Numbered from the stretch's first letter, positions 8,826 through 18,078 are shown. The stretch is 64,000 bases of DNA from Oscillospiraceae bacterium (GCA_015063325.1 SVUK01000017.1:248001-312000), one strand, 5' to 3'. Program-made: numbers and translations. The notes: a model not told the origin generated them from the letters alone.

Positions 8826-8854
8826 TTGACGAAAAAAACAAAACATGATAAAAT
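8826..8854 (+). promoter_or_regulatory. Sigma-A promoter for the DUF5662 gene
   Basis: TTGACG (8826-8831), 17 bp, TAAAAT (8849-8854), 62 bases before the ATG. Confidence 0.75.
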
Positions 8855-8916
8855 AAAAATGTATATAAAAGGAAAGAAAATAAAAAAGGAATTCAGGAAG
8901 AAATAAGAGGAAAGTT

Positions 8917-9480
8917 ATGGGGCATCCGTTTAAACATTTTTGTACTATTTCGCATCATCGCCATTTGGTCATTTCCTATTGTTTTCGCGTCGGAATCGGT
9001 TTTCAGGGACTTTTTCACGATCTTTCCAAATACGGCGCAAAGGAATTTTGTGCAGGCGCAAAATATTATCAAGGAACGCGAAGCCCCACCGAAGCGGAAC
9101 GGGAAACGCTCGGATATTCCGCCGCGTGGATGCATCATAAGGGAAGAAATAAACACCATTTTGAATACTGGGTTGATGTCAATTCGAAAAGCAAACAATA
9201 CGAGCCGGTGCGAATGCCGATCCGATTTGTAAAGGAAATGTTTTGCGACCGTATTGCCGCCAGCCGTACCTATCAAGGAAAAAAATATACCAACGCTTAT
9301 CCGCTTTCCTATTTTTTAAAGGGGAGTGCTCGAAAGAAAATGCATCCGGATACGGCAAATCTTTTGGAAGGCTGGCTTCGCATGCTTGCCGAAAAAGGAG
9401 AAAAAGAAACTTTTCGCTGTTTGAAAAAAATTCCGAACGATCTTTCCTACGGAACCCATCCTGTGATTTGTCTTCCGTAA
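8917..9480 (+). CDS. DUF5662 family protein, function unknown
   Basis: 187 residues; the ATG at 8917 has GAGGAAAG upstream. I recognise the conserved DUF5662 pattern: FHDLSKYGAKEF near 33-44, YYQGTRSPTEAERETLGYS near 49-68, and the His-rich WMHHKGRNKHHFEYW near 71-85. Histidines and aspartate spaced this way (H34, D35, H72-H73, H80-H81) could form an HD-type metal site; that is inference. There is no signal peptide and no membrane segment, so it is likely cytosolic. The gene is monocistronic with its own promoter and terminator and gives no functional context. No biochemical role is known to me. Confidence 0.85.
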   Translation: MGHPFKHFCTISHHRHLVISYCFRVGIGFQGLFHDLSKYGAKEFCAGAKYYQGTRSPTEAERETLGYSAAWMHHKGRNKHHFEYWVDVNSKSKQYEPVRMPIRFVKEMFCDRIAASRTYQGKKYTNAYPLSYFLKGSARKKMHPDTANLLEGWLRMLAEKGEKETFRCLKKIPNDLSYGTHPVICLP

Positions 9481-9543
9481 ACCAAGCTGAAAAAGTACCT
9501 GAAAAATGACGCGATTTTTCCGAAAAAGTACCGCTTTTTCCCC

Positions 9544-9555
9544 GGAAAATACCGC
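9544..9555 (+). repeat. GGAAAATACCGC motif, terminator-associated copy
   Basis: One of several copies of a GGAAAATACCG-type motif in this window. It lies just before the DUF5662/glnS terminator, preceded by related GAAAAAGTACC variants at 9489-9499 and 9523-9533. Confidence 0.6.
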
Positions 9556-9557
9556 AA

Positions 9558-9587
9558 AAAAAGACGGGCAATTTTGCCCGTCTTTTT
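9558..9587. terminator. Bidirectional terminator DUF5662/glnS
   Basis: AAAAAGACGGGCA and TGCCCGTCTTTTT pair perfectly around a 4-base loop. Confidence 0.95.
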
Positions 9588-9608
9588 CATTTTTGTTATT
9601 GATTTGAA

Positions 9609-11273
9609 TTATTTAAAGCTATCTTTCAAGGTAACGATACGGTTGAAGGTGTTGGGATATTTGGTATCCTTGCAAAAGTATCCTGTGCGAACGAACTGGA
9701 ATTGTTCTCCCACTTTTGCATCCTTCAGGGGCGGCTCCACCTTAGCGTGCTCTACAACAATTTTGGATTCGGGATTGATAAAATCGGTATAATCCTTGTC
9801 GTCCGGCTTTGCAGAGGGATTTTCCAGCGTTGTCAGATTGTTATAAAGGTGCAGGGTAACGTCCTCGCAATGCGCGGCGGAAAGCCAATGAATGGTGCCC
9901 TTGATTTTTCTGCCATCGGCAGGCATTCCGTTGCCGGTTTCCAGGTCGGCGGTGCAGTGAATTTCTTTGACCGAACCGTCGGTGTTTTTAATGACTTCAT
10001 TGCATTTGACGATATAGGCACCCATCAAGCGGACTTCGCCTTCCGGTTTCATACGGAAGAACTTGGGCGGAGGAACTTCGGCAAAGTCGTCCTCGTCAAT
10101 CCAAAGTTCGCGAGTAAAGGCAACCTTGCGCGTTCCGGCCTCGGAATCCTGCGGATTGTTGGATACTTCAAAATATTCGGTCTTGTCGGCAGGATAGTTG
10201 TCTACGATCACTTTGATCGGCTTTTGTACGGCAATGCGGCGCGGCGCCGTTGCGTTGAGCTCATCGCGCAGGCAGGCTTCCAGCTGGCGAATATCCACAA
10301 GGCTATCCGATTTTGCAACACCGGTTCTTCCGATGAAGTCCAAAATGGAGGAGGCGGTATAACCGCGGCGGCGCAGACCGCAAAGGGTCGGCATACGAGG
10401 ATCATCCCAACCGTCTACTACGCCACCCTCGACGAGTCCGCGCAGAAAGCGCTTGGAAAGGACGGTATAAGTGATGTTCAATCGAGCAAATTCAATCTGA
10501 CGGGGGAATCCGACCGGATTCCCGGGCAAATCTACATTGTCGCGTACCCAGTTGTAAAGCGGACGATGAATCTCATATTCAAGGGAGCAAAGCGAGTGCG
10601 TAATGTTTTCCAGCGCGTCCTGAATCGGGTGGGCAAAGTCATACATAGGGAAGATGCACCATTTGGTGCCCTGGCGGTGGTGTTCCACATATTTGATGCG
10701 GTAGATGACCGGATCGCGCATGCAGAAGTTGCCGGAGGCAAGGTCGATCTTTGCGCGCAGGGTATATTTGCCCTCTGGGAATTCGCCGTTTTTCATGCGC
10801 TCAAAGAGATCGAGCGATTCGGCGATGGGACGGTCACGCCAGGGAGATACTGCCGGGTGGGTCAGATCGCCGCAGTATTGCGGATCGCGGAACTGCTCGG
10901 CGGAAAGCTCGCAAACATAGGCAAGTCCTTTTTTGATCAACCCGACGGCAAGCTCGTAGTCCTTTTCAAAATAATCGGAACCATAGAAAAATCGATCATC
11001 CCAATTAAAACCGAGCCAATGGATGTCCTCCATAATTGCGTCCACGTATTCGGTATCCTCTTTTGCCGGATTGGTATCGTCCATGCGCAAATTGCAAACG
11101 CCGCCGAATTTACGGGCAGTGCCAAAGTCTACGCAGAGCGCTTTGCAATGCCCGATGTGCAAATATCCGTTGGGTTCGGGGGGAAAACGCGTATGCACCT
11201 TCATACCCGGATTGTTTGCTAAATCATCTTCGATAAAGTCCCAAATAAAGTTGCGGTCCATTGTTTCTGTCAT
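9609..11273 (-). CDS. glnS: Glutaminyl-tRNA synthetase
   Basis: Charges tRNA-Gln with glutamine in the cytosol. The 554-residue class I synthetase carries FPPEPNGYLHIGHCKA near residues 25-40 (the HIGH motif) and a VLSKR motif near 268-272 in place of KMSKS. A two-part beta-barrel anticodon-binding domain follows. N-terminal DFIEDDL and C-terminal FNRIVTLKDS are typical of bacterial GlnRS. It lies 15 bases downstream of gltX in the same operon. GlnRS is not universal in Bacillota, many of which use GatCAB transamidation instead. Confidence 0.96.
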   Translation of the reverse strand: MTETMDRNFIWDFIEDDLANNPGMKVHTRFPPEPNGYLHIGHCKALCVDFGTARKFGGVCNLRMDDTNPAKEDTEYVDAIMEDIHWLGFNWDDRFFYGSDYFEKDYELAVGLIKKGLAYVCELSAEQFRDPQYCGDLTHPAVSPWRDRPIAESLDLFERMKNGEFPEGKYTLRAKIDLASGNFCMRDPVIYRIKYVEHHRQGTKWCIFPMYDFAHPIQDALENITHSLCSLEYEIHRPLYNWVRDNVDLPGNPVGFPRQIEFARLNITYTVLSKRFLRGLVEGGVVDGWDDPRMPTLCGLRRRGYTASSILDFIGRTGVAKSDSLVDIRQLEACLRDELNATAPRRIAVQKPIKVIVDNYPADKTEYFEVSNNPQDSEAGTRKVAFTRELWIDEDDFAEVPPPKFFRMKPEGEVRLMGAYIVKCNEVIKNTDGSVKEIHCTADLETGNGMPADGRKIKGTIHWLSAAHCEDVTLHLYNNLTTLENPSAKPDDKDYTDFINPESKIVVEHAKVEPPLKDAKVGEQFQFVRTGYFCKDTKYPNTFNRIVTLKDSFK

Positions 11274-11288
11274 TTTTATTTTTTCCTT

Positions 11289-12974
11289 TCAGAGTGAATC
11301 AATCATTGCCCGAATGCGTTTTTCTACGCGTTTTGCTCCCAAAATCTGCATAACGGCATACATATCGGGGGAATTGAGTTTGCCGGTGACGGCGACGCGC
11401 AGGAACATACTAACATCGGCAACATTGCCGGGGTATGCTTCCGGGTTTGCCTTGTATTCTTTCATATCCGAGGCATAGCCGATTTTGTCCGCTACTGCTT
11501 TGATTTTGTCAAACCAAACGTTCATTTCGTCGGCGGCGTCATAGGTCTCAAGAAACGCGGCAAGCGCCTTTTGAATATCTGCTTTGGCAAAGCGGTTTTC
11601 ATACGAATCTTCAATTTGGAAGAGTTCGTCAAAGAAGAAGCCCATATAGCCCTTTGCATCTGCCCAGGTAGCGAGATCTTTACGCGGCTTTTTACCACCG
11701 CGACCAATGGCAAAGGCGGCTTTTGCCGTTTCGGAATATTTTTGGAGCAGGGCACCGAATGCCGGATCGTTTGCAAGAGCCCAAGCGGTAACCTGTTCAT
11801 AAACAGTCTCTGCGCTCATGCGCGAAATAATGTTTTTGCTGACATCGTTGAGCTTGTTAAAATCGAAGAGACAACCCGAAACGCTCATCTTTTTGATGTT
11901 GAAGGGAAAATCGGTATAGGGCTTTTCGGGATTTTGCGCATGCCATTCCTCATAGTTGGAATTAAGAAGCGTCATGATATACTCGCAAACGCATTCCGGC
12001 GCGTATCCCATCCGACTGTAATCGTCCAAATTGGCGCCCATATCACGTTTGGAGAGTTTTTTCTTATTGCCGTTTTCATCCAACCGCATGATTTGCGAAA
12101 TATGCAGGTATTTGGGAAGCCGAAATCCAAGGTAGCGGAAAAGCATGATGTGTTTGGCAAGGCTTGGGAGCCATTCTTCGCCGCGCACAACATGCGTGGT
12201 TCCCATCAAATGATCATCTACCGCATGGGCAAAGTGATAGGTTGGAATTCCGTCGCTCTTGAGAAGAACAAAGTCCTCGTCATTTTCGGGAATTTCCAAA
12301 TTTCCGCGGACCAAATCGGTAAAGTTGGTCTTCTTTTCCGGGTTTCCGTCGGCAAGCAGGCGAAGGACGAAAGGATTGCCTGCGGCAAGATTTTCCTTGA
12401 CTTCTTCAATTGTGAAATTGCGCTGTTTGAGCTGTTCTTCGCGGCGCGAATCCTGCTCGTTTTCCCAGTCGCGCGCTTTCATTTCGGCTTTTTTATCGGT
12501 CGCGTTCAGCTCGTCCAGTTCCTCCTGCGTGGTGAACACGGGATAGGCTTTTCCTTGGCGGACGAGTTGCTTTGCGTAAACATGGTAGATCGAGGCGCGC
12601 TGACTTTGTTTATACGGACCGTAAGAACCTTGATCGACAATTGTTCCTTCCGGACCGATGACGGCGCCTTCATCAAAATGTACGCCGTAACGCGCCAGCG
12701 TACGGATCAATCCTTCTGCCGCACCTTCCACCTCTCGTTTTGCGTCTGTATCCTCAATGCGCAGATAGAATACGCCGCCCGACTGATGCGCCAAACGTTC
12801 GGCAATGGTGGCAGGGAAAAGTCCGCCGAAATGCACGAATCCGGTGGGACTTGGTGCAAATCTCGTTACTTTTGCGCCCTCCGGCAAATTGCGCGGCGGA
12901 TATTTTTCCTCCATCTCCTCGGGCGTTTCGGTTATGTTCGGGAACAACAGTTCCGCAAGTATTTGATAATCCAT
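11289..12974 (-). CDS. gltX: Glutamyl-tRNA synthetase
   Basis: Charges tRNA-Glu. At 561 residues it is longer than the usual 470-500. An N-terminal extension of about 35 residues (PNITETPEEMEEKYPP) precedes the catalytic core. The core begins TRFAPSPTGFVHFGGL near 37-52, where HFGG replaces HIGH, and has KKLSKRD near 255-261 as the KMSKS loop. It starts an operon with glnS, so both enzymes of the Glu/Gln charging branch are co-expressed. A consensus promoter lies 37 bases upstream. No T-box leader fits in that space. Confidence 0.95.
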   Translation of the reverse strand: MDYQILAELLFPNITETPEEMEEKYPPRNLPEGAKVTRFAPSPTGFVHFGGLFPATIAERLAHQSGGVFYLRIEDTDAKREVEGAAEGLIRTLARYGVHFDEGAVIGPEGTIVDQGSYGPYKQSQRASIYHVYAKQLVRQGKAYPVFTTQEELDELNATDKKAEMKARDWENEQDSRREEQLKQRNFTIEEVKENLAAGNPFVLRLLADGNPEKKTNFTDLVRGNLEIPENDEDFVLLKSDGIPTYHFAHAVDDHLMGTTHVVRGEEWLPSLAKHIMLFRYLGFRLPKYLHISQIMRLDENGNKKKLSKRDMGANLDDYSRMGYAPECVCEYIMTLLNSNYEEWHAQNPEKPYTDFPFNIKKMSVSGCLFDFNKLNDVSKNIISRMSAETVYEQVTAWALANDPAFGALLQKYSETAKAAFAIGRGGKKPRKDLATWADAKGYMGFFFDELFQIEDSYENRFAKADIQKALAAFLETYDAADEMNVWFDKIKAVADKIGYASDMKEYKANPEAYPGNVADVSMFLRVAVTGKLNSPDMYAVMQILGAKRVEKRIRAMIDSL

Positions 12975-13010
12975 ATTTTAAAAACCTCATCCTAAAATAT
13001 TCAAATAATT

Positions 13011-13039
13011 ATTATACCATCTTTTTCCGTCTTTGTCTA
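13011..13039 (-). promoter_or_regulatory. Sigma-A promoter for gltX-glnS
   Basis: On the minus strand TAGACA (13039-13034), 17 bp, TATAAT (13016-13011). Confidence 0.85.
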
Positions 13040-13051
13040 TAAGTTTCGAAG

Positions 13052-13090
13052 AAAAAATCCGAGGAAATCCTCGGATTTTTCGGTATTTTC
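13052..13090 (-). terminator. Terminator of the 194-aa membrane gene, with GGAAAATACCG motif
   Basis: AAAAATCCGAGG and CCTCGGATTTTT pair around a 3-4 base loop (13052-13080). The sequence GAAAATACCG (13090-13081 on the minus strand) lies directly between the TAG stop codon and the hairpin. Confidence 0.9.
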
Positions 13091-13675
13091 CTATTTTTCT
13101 TTATGGTCTCGGTCACTTTCGGGGTACTGAAATTTGAAAAGCCCGGTAAATTTCTTGTCTTTCGTTCCTAAAACATATGCGATCAAGCAGGTGAGAAGCG
13201 CCGGGATTGGGAGCAACAAATAAATCCACCAAAAGGAATTGAGCGGAATATCTCCTGCAACGTGATTGGCAAGAACTCCTGTATACATTCCTTCAATTAA
13301 AACAGCAATCGACGCGCAAACGCCGCCGATCTTATTGAAAACGGAAAGATCGGTCAACGAACCGAGCATGATAAAGATTCCTAATATAAAGTTAATTGAG
13401 TTTGCAAAAAGGGAAATCCAAAGTCCTGTCAGCGATTGTTTCTCTTTTCTGCCGTTGTCAATGGCAATTTTATCGCGAAAACCGATTTCCCACGTCATGG
13501 TATAAAGCAGAAACAGATAGAATGCAATCGCAAAACCGCTGGTAACATTTCGCAAAACAGGATTCTGCGCCTTTCCGGCGGCAAGCGCGAGGACAAAACC
13601 GAAAATCGCCGTTGCAAACTGGTTGAGGAACATTTTTACCGCGTCGTAGGAGTGCTCGCTCAAAAATTTTTTCAC
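13091..13675 (-). CDS. Integral membrane protein of unknown function
   Basis: 194 residues with about five hydrophobic segments, near 16-35, 44-64, 84-105, 117-138 and 148-168. Positively charged stretches (RDKIAIDNGRKEKQ near 68-81 and a KDKKFTG tail) are likely cytoplasmic. The C-terminus is highly charged (ESDRDHKEK). I recognise no family. The GGAGG-type ribosome site fits ATG 13675. It is a single-gene unit with its own terminator, divergent from the recombinase gene, and neither neighbour suggests a role. Confidence 0.8.
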   Translation of the reverse strand: MKKFLSEHSYDAVKMFLNQFATAIFGFVLALAAGKAQNPVLRNVTSGFAIAFYLFLLYTMTWEIGFRDKIAIDNGRKEKQSLTGLWISLFANSINFILGIFIMLGSLTDLSVFNKIGGVCASIAVLIEGMYTGVLANHVAGDIPLNSFWWIYLLLPIPALLTCLIAYVLGTKDKKFTGLFKFQYPESDRDHKEK

Positions 13676-13804
13676 AGATTTTATTCCTCCCCGAAAAAAG
13701 GATTTAAACTACCTTTATCATAACAGTATTATAACATGCAAATGAAAAAAAACAACCGATTGAGGTGAAAATTTACAATTTCGCAACCAAATCGCAAAAA
13801 AGTG

Positions 13805-13833
13805 TTGAAAAATCGGGGGAGCTGTTGTAAAAT
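13805..13833 (+). promoter_or_regulatory. Promoter of the tyrosine recombinase gene
   Basis: TTGAAA (13805-13810), 17 bp, TAAAAT (13828-13833). A weaker divergent minus-strand TATAAT (13728-13733) may serve the membrane gene. Confidence 0.7.
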
Positions 13834-13890
13834 GATATAGAAAGATACAAAAAACAAAAAATAGAAAAAAGAAAAAAGGGAGGTATGGTG

Positions 13891-14940
13891 ATGTCTGAAA
13901 TTTCTGTTGGCGAATTCTCGCCCATCATTCAGGAATATGCCTCCTATAAACTCTCCATTCAAGGTTGTTCGCGCAAAACCGTTGAGGAATACCTTTTGGA
14001 TTTGCGTACTTTTTTTCGCTTTTTGATTGCGCGTGAAAAAAAGATCGATATGGAAAGCGACGATTTTTTAGAGATCGACGTTCGCTCCATCGGTTTAGAA
14101 GAGATCAAAAAGATCCATACCGAGGATATTTACGAATTTTTGTTTTATACCAACCGTGACCGCGGCAATCAATGGGCGGCGCGCGCACGCAAACTCTCCG
14201 CCATTCGCTCGCTATTCAAATATTTGGTTGTCCGGCGGCATTATTTAGATCACAATCCGGCGGCGGATATTGATTCTCCGAAACCGAAAAAAACACTTCC
14301 GAAAGTGTTGACTTTGGAGGAATCGCTCCGGCTTTTGAACGCGGTGGAAACCGATTCGGAATCCCCCTTCCGGACACGCGATTTTGCCATTCTGACGCTT
14401 TTTCTCAACTGCGGAATGCGTGTTTCGGAGCTTGTCGGAATCAATGTTACCGATCTCGATCCTGAGCTTCGTTCTTTACGTGTAACCGGAAAAGGGAACA
14501 AGGAACGCGTTGTTTATCTGAATCAGGCGTGTGCACAGGCGTTAAGCGCGTATATTTCAGAGCGAAAAAGCCCGCAATACGAACACGTGCGTGACCGCGC
14601 GCTCTTTTTAAGCCGATTGGAAAAGCGTATCAGTGTCAAAACAGTTCAAGCAATGGTTTATAAATATTTGGAACGAGCCGGGTTGGAGGCAAAGCATTAT
14701 TCGGTGCACAAACTGCGCCATACCGCCGCAACGCTGATGTATCAGTCGGGGCAGGTGGATGTTCGCGTCCTGAAGGAAATTCTTGGGCACGAGCAACTCA
14801 ACACCACGCAAATTTACACGCATGTCGACAACCGCAATATGGAAGATGCAATGGCGCACAATCCGCTTGCCGGACATAAGCCGCTTTCCAAACGCGGATT
14901 TGTAAAGACGGCTTCCGTAGACGATGATTCGGACACCTGA
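13891..14940 (+). CDS. Tyrosine recombinase of the XerC/XerD type
   Basis: 349 residues from ATG 13891. GGGAGG is 7 bases upstream, whereas the longer ATG at 13885 touches the ribosome site. The N-terminal SAM-like core-binding domain occupies residues 1-110. The catalytic domain shows Arg in NCGMRVSELVG (~179), Lys in GKGNKER (~201), the HKLRH box (~273-277), His in LGHE (~300) and the nucleophile Tyr in QIYTHV (~309). The complete catalytic set and length fit the housekeeping chromosome-dimer recombinases. It lies upstream of a tRNA gene but in the wrong position for an integrase using that tRNA. XerC versus XerD cannot be settled here. Confidence 0.9.
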   Translation: MSEISVGEFSPIIQEYASYKLSIQGCSRKTVEEYLLDLRTFFRFLIAREKKIDMESDDFLEIDVRSIGLEEIKKIHTEDIYEFLFYTNRDRGNQWAARARKLSAIRSLFKYLVVRRHYLDHNPAADIDSPKPKKTLPKVLTLEESLRLLNAVETDSESPFRTRDFAILTLFLNCGMRVSELVGINVTDLDPELRSLRVTGKGNKERVVYLNQACAQALSAYISERKSPQYEHVRDRALFLSRLEKRISVKTVQAMVYKYLERAGLEAKHYSVHKLRHTAATLMYQSGQVDVRVLKEILGHEQLNTTQIYTHVDNRNMEDAMAHNPLAGHKPLSKRGFVKTASVDDDSDT

Positions 14941-14981
14941 AAAATATAACCGAAAAATTTGAAAAAAATTAAAAAAAGGGC

Positions 14982-15010
14982 TTGCAATTTCAAAACGGGT
15001 ATGCTATAAT
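14982..15010 (+). promoter_or_regulatory. Promoter of tRNA-Val
   Basis: TTGCAA (14982-14987), 17 bp, TATAAT (15005-15010), 17 bases before the mature 5' end. Confidence 0.88.
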
Positions 15011-15027
15011 ATACCCGTTGCACGTTT

Positions 15028-15104
15028 GGAGGCATAGCTCAGTTGGTTAGAGCGCATGCTTGACATGCATGAGGTCATTGGTTCAACTCCAATTGTCTCC
15101 ACCA
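15028..15104 (+). tRNA. tRNA-Val (anticodon GAC), CCA encoded
   Basis: The acceptor stem GGAGGCA pairs with TGTCTCC (one G-T). The D-arm begins AGCTCAG. The anticodon stem CATGC/GCATG encloses the loop TTGACAT, giving anticodon GAC. The T-arm has GGTTCAACTCC. The discriminator is A and CCA is encoded. It is a monocistronic tRNA between its own promoter and terminator. Confidence 0.96.
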
Positions 15105-15106
15105 TC

Positions 15107-15143
15107 AAAAGAGAGCGGTTTGTTAAGCAAACCGCTCTCTTTT
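15107..15143 (+). terminator. Terminator after tRNA-Val
   Basis: AAAAGAGAGCGGTTTG and CAAACCGCTCTCTTTT pair perfectly around a 5-base loop. Confidence 0.95.
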
Positions 15144-15195
15144 GAACAATTTGAACAATAAGTTAGATATCTCCTGTTCTTCGGAATAGGATTTT

Positions 15196-15225
15196 TTCAT
15201 ATATCTGTCGCTCGCTTCATATATC
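15196..15225 (+). repeat. Direct repeat TTCATATATC x2 upstream of the carboxypeptidase gene
   Basis: Perfect 10-bp copies at 15196-15205 and 15216-15225, spaced 20 bp start to start (about two helical turns). A TATAAC hexamer follows at 15230-15235. The position suggests an operator or a sporulation-type promoter region. Confidence 0.5.
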
Positions 15226-15267
15226 CTACTATAACACGAACACAAAATGATAGTAAGGAGAATGAAG

Positions 15268-16500
15268 ATGAACCGCAAAAAAAGTTTTTTCGTATTGTCT
15301 GCGTTTTTGGCTTGCCTGATTTTTTTAACCCCACTGAAGATCTTCGGAGTAAGCATTCCTACGGTCGAAACCTATGGACCAACCGTTGAAGTAATGAAAA
15401 GCAATCTGCTTGCCTCGCAAACGGCAAATCTTTCGCAGGAAGACCTGCTTCTTAACTGCAAAAGCGCTGTTTTGATGGAAGCGACAACCGGAAAAATTTT
15501 GTATGAGCAGAACTCCGAAGAAGCGCTTCCGCCGGCGTCTGTAACAAAAGTTATGACGCTTTTATTGATTATGGAAGCAGTTGATTCGGGTGTTATTCAT
15601 TTGGAGGATCAAGTTACTGTTTCGGCAAACGCGGCTTCTATGGGCGGCTCTCAAGTTTTTTTGAAGGAAGGCGAGCAGATGATGCTGGAAGACCTTCTCA
15701 AAAGCGTTGTAATTGCCTCGGCAAACGATGCCGCCGTTGCCCTTGCCGAATATGTTTGCGGCAATATTCCGGCTTTCGTTTCGCGTATGAACGAGCGCGC
15801 GGCGCAGCTTGGAATGAATAGTACGCATTTTGAGAACGTGACCGGATTGGACGATACGGTAGAGAATCACAAAATCAGTGCAAAAGATATCGCCATTATG
15901 TCGCGCGCATTGATTGAGCACAAAACGATTTTGAAATACAGTTCCATTTGGATGGATACCATTCGCGACGGTGCGTTCGGTTTAACAAATACCAATCGCC
16001 TTGTTCGATTTTATCCCGGTTGCACCGGACTGAAAACGGGTTCGACATCCAAAGCCGGATTTTGCGTCAGTGTAACGGCGGAACGCGAAAATCTTTCGTT
16101 GATTTGCGTCATTATGGGTGCGGAATCACGAGATATTCGGAATGCCGCCGCAGCATCCTTGCTGGATTGGGGATTTGCAAACTATGCGCTCTATACTGCT
16201 CCGGCAGGGGAATGCGCTCCGGTTAAAGTGATTGGCGGAACGCTGGGCGAATGTCCGCTTTCCTACGCGCAGTTTTCCTGCGTTTTGCCGAAAGAACAGG
16301 TCGGAAAGGTAACCCGATCGGAAATTCTTCCCAAAACCGTTTCCGCTCCGGTCGCCGGAGACGGAGAGGTTGGTTCAGTCATTTTCAAAGTCGGAGAAGA
16401 AGAGATCGGAAAAGTGCCGGTTGTTGCCTCTGTTTCGGTTCCCAAAATCGGTTTTTTGGAAATATTGAAACGATTGGTCATTGATTTTTTGGTTTTATAA
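15268..16500 (+). CDS. D-alanyl-D-alanine carboxypeptidase (class A low-mass PBP, DacF-like)
   Basis: Trims the terminal D-Ala of peptidoglycan pentapeptides outside the membrane. From ATG 15268 (AAGGAG 7 bases upstream) it has 410 residues. A signal peptide covers residues 1-30 (KKSFFVLSAFLACLIFL core). The catalytic motifs of the S11 family are present: SVTK (Ser91, Lys94), SAN (Ser151) and KTG (Lys256). A C-terminal beta domain follows from about 290, ending in a hydrophobic, probably membrane-anchoring segment. It could be a vegetative DacA or the sporulation DacF; the motif-rich upstream region hints at regulation. Membership of the family is certain. Confidence 0.93.
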   Translation: MNRKKSFFVLSAFLACLIFLTPLKIFGVSIPTVETYGPTVEVMKSNLLASQTANLSQEDLLLNCKSAVLMEATTGKILYEQNSEEALPPASVTKVMTLLLIMEAVDSGVIHLEDQVTVSANAASMGGSQVFLKEGEQMMLEDLLKSVVIASANDAAVALAEYVCGNIPAFVSRMNERAAQLGMNSTHFENVTGLDDTVENHKISAKDIAIMSRALIEHKTILKYSSIWMDTIRDGAFGLTNTNRLVRFYPGCTGLKTGSTSKAGFCVSVTAERENLSLICVIMGAESRDIRNAAAASLLDWGFANYALYTAPAGECAPVKVIGGTLGECPLSYAQFSCVLPKEQVGKVTRSEILPKTVSAPVAGDGEVGSVIFKVGEEEIGKVPVVASVSVPKIGFLEILKRLVIDFLVL

Positions 16501-16551
16501 ACACGAATGAAACTATTTATACTTTTTTGTTGAAAAAACATGGAAAAACAG

Positions 16552-16580
16552 TTGCATTTTTAAAAGAAAAGGTGTATAAT
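16552..16580 (+). promoter_or_regulatory. Promoter of pgi
   Basis: TTGCAT (16552-16557), 17 bp, TATAAT (16575-16580). Confidence 0.85.
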
Positions 16581-16623
16581 TATTTCTACTAATTTTTTTG
16601 CAAAGAAAAGGAAGCGAAAAACC

Positions 16624-17964
16624 ATGTCTATTCAACTGAACACACACTACCTGGAGTCCTTTATCAAATCGCACGAATACGAGCAGATTGCTCCGCAGAT
16701 TCGCTATGCCGATCAGATTTTGCGCGAAAAGAGCGGTCCCGGCAATCAATTTCTCGGTTGGGTCGATCTGCCGAAAAATTACGATAAAGAAGAATTTGCA
16801 CGCATTGAAAATGCTGCCGAAAAAATCAAAAAAACCTGTCAGGTGTTGGTTGTTATCGGAATCGGCGGTTCCTACCTCGGCGCTCGTGCAGTAATTGAAT
16901 TTTTACGCTCGCCGAATTACAATTTGCTGAAGAAGGATACCCCGAACATCTATTTTGCCGGAAACAGCATCAGTGCTGATTCTCTAAACGATCTTCTCGC
17001 CCTTTGTGAGGGAAAAGATATCTGCGTTAACGTCATTTCCAAATCCGGAACCACTACCGAACCGGCGGTTGCTTTCCGCGTTTTCCGCAACCTTTTGGAA
17101 AAGAAATATGGCAAAGAGGGCGCAAGAGAGCGTATTTTCGTTACCACCGATCGCGCACGCGGAACGCTGAAACAGTTTTCCACCGAGGCAGGATACGAAA
17201 CGTTTGTTGTGCCGGATGATGTTGGCGGACGGTTCTCGGTACTGACCGCCGTTGGACTTCTTCCCATTGCCGTTGCCGGTATTGATATCAAGAAATTGAT
17301 GGAAGGCGCCGCAGCCGCAATGGAGAAATATACGTCGCCTGAGCTGGATAAAAACGATTGCTATCTTTACGCGGCGATTCGCAATATTCTGTTCCGCAAA
17401 GGAAAAAACATTGAAATCCTTGCCGGATACGAGCCGTTTGCGCTTCTTTTCAACGAATGGTGGAAACAGCTTTACGGTGAAAGCGAAGGAAAAGACGGTA
17501 AGGGCATTTATCCTGCGTCGGTCATTTTTTCCACCGATTTGCATTCCTTGGGGCAGTACATTCAGGACGGTAACCGAATTTTGTTCGAAACCGTTTTAAA
17601 CATTCAGGATACAAAAAAATCTTTTGAGATTCCGAACGATCCGGCGAACATTGACGGATTGAATTTCCTTTCCGGTAAAGATTTGGACGACGTGAAGAGA
17701 ACTGCAACGCTGGCAACCGTCCTGGCACATGTAGACGGCGGTGTTCCCAATATCCTGATTGATTTGGATGAACGCAACGAATATACGCTTGGCGAGCTGA
17801 TTTATTTCTTTGAACTTGCCTGCGCGATTTCCGGTTACGTACTCGGAGTGAATCCCTTTGATCAGCCGGGCGTGGAATCCTATAAGAAAAATATGTTTGC
17901 GTTGCTCGGAAAACCCGGATACGAAGAGATGCGCGAAGAATTGAACAAACGATTGACATTTTGA
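16624..17964 (+). CDS. pgi: Glucose-6-phosphate isomerase
   Basis: Interconverts glucose-6-phosphate and fructose-6-phosphate in glycolysis. The 446 residues match the short bacterial (Bacillus-type) form. The sugar-phosphate-binding SIS fold shows [14 protein letters not shown] near 77-90 and [10 protein letters not shown] near 140-149. The catalytic Glu lies in the [14 protein letters not shown] segment near 275-288, and the C-terminal [14 protein letters not shown] carries the conserved Lys. The gene has its own promoter and is monocistronic. Confidence 0.97.
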   Translation: MSIQLNTHYLESFIKSHEYEQIAPQIRYADQILREKSGPGNQFLGWVDLPKNYDKEEFARIENAAEKIKKTCQVLVVIGIGGSYLGARAVIEFLRSPNYNLLKKDTPNIYFAGNSISADSLNDLLALCEGKDICVNVISKSGTTTEPAVAFRVFRNLLEKKYGKEGARERIFVTTDRARGTLKQFSTEAGYETFVVPDDVGGRFSVLTAVGLLPIAVAGIDIKKLMEGAAAAMEKYTSPELDKNDCYLYAAIRNILFRKGKNIEILAGYEPFALLFNEWWKQLYGESEGKDGKGIYPASVIFSTDLHSLGQYIQDGNRILFETVLNIQDTKKSFEIPNDPANIDGLNFLSGKDLDDVKRTATLATVLAHVDGGVPNILIDLDERNEYTLGELIYFFELACAISGYVLGVNPFDQPGVESYKKNMFALLGKPGYEEMREELNKRLTF

Positions 17965-17976
17965 GAAAAAAACGTG

Positions 17977-18022
17977 AATTCCTGTAAAACCCCTTGACTT
18001 TTTAGGCAGGAATTGGTATAAT
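17977..18022 (+). promoter_or_regulatory. Promoter with flanking inverted repeat, P-loop gene
   Basis: TTGACT (17994-17999), 17 bp, TATAAT (18017-18022). AATTCCTG (17977-17984) and CAGGAATT (18007-18014) form an 8-bp inverted repeat enclosing the -35 box, a plausible operator. Confidence 0.7.
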
Positions 18023-18078
18023 AAAAATACAGAAACGATTTCTTGAATCGATTCTGACTTGTATGGGAGGTACACCAA

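Noticed and set aside
9702..11222. 506-codon open frame opposite glnS
   Set aside because: It is antisense to a clear glutaminyl-tRNA synthetase, has no recognisable domain and no ribosome site. It is a shadow of the codon bias of glnS.
11571..12995. 474-codon open frame opposite gltX
   Set aside because: Antisense shadow of gltX; no family features and its start is internal to the complementary gene.
12975..13052. T-box leader before gltX, and likewise before proB
   Set aside because: Promoter-to-start distances are about 35-40 bases, too short for a T-box, and no specifier or antiterminator sequence is seen.
13891..15104. Tyrosine recombinase next to tRNA-Val as an integrative element
   Set aside because: The recombinase has housekeeping Xer features, lies upstream of the tRNA 5' end, and I found no repeat of the tRNA 3' end nearby.
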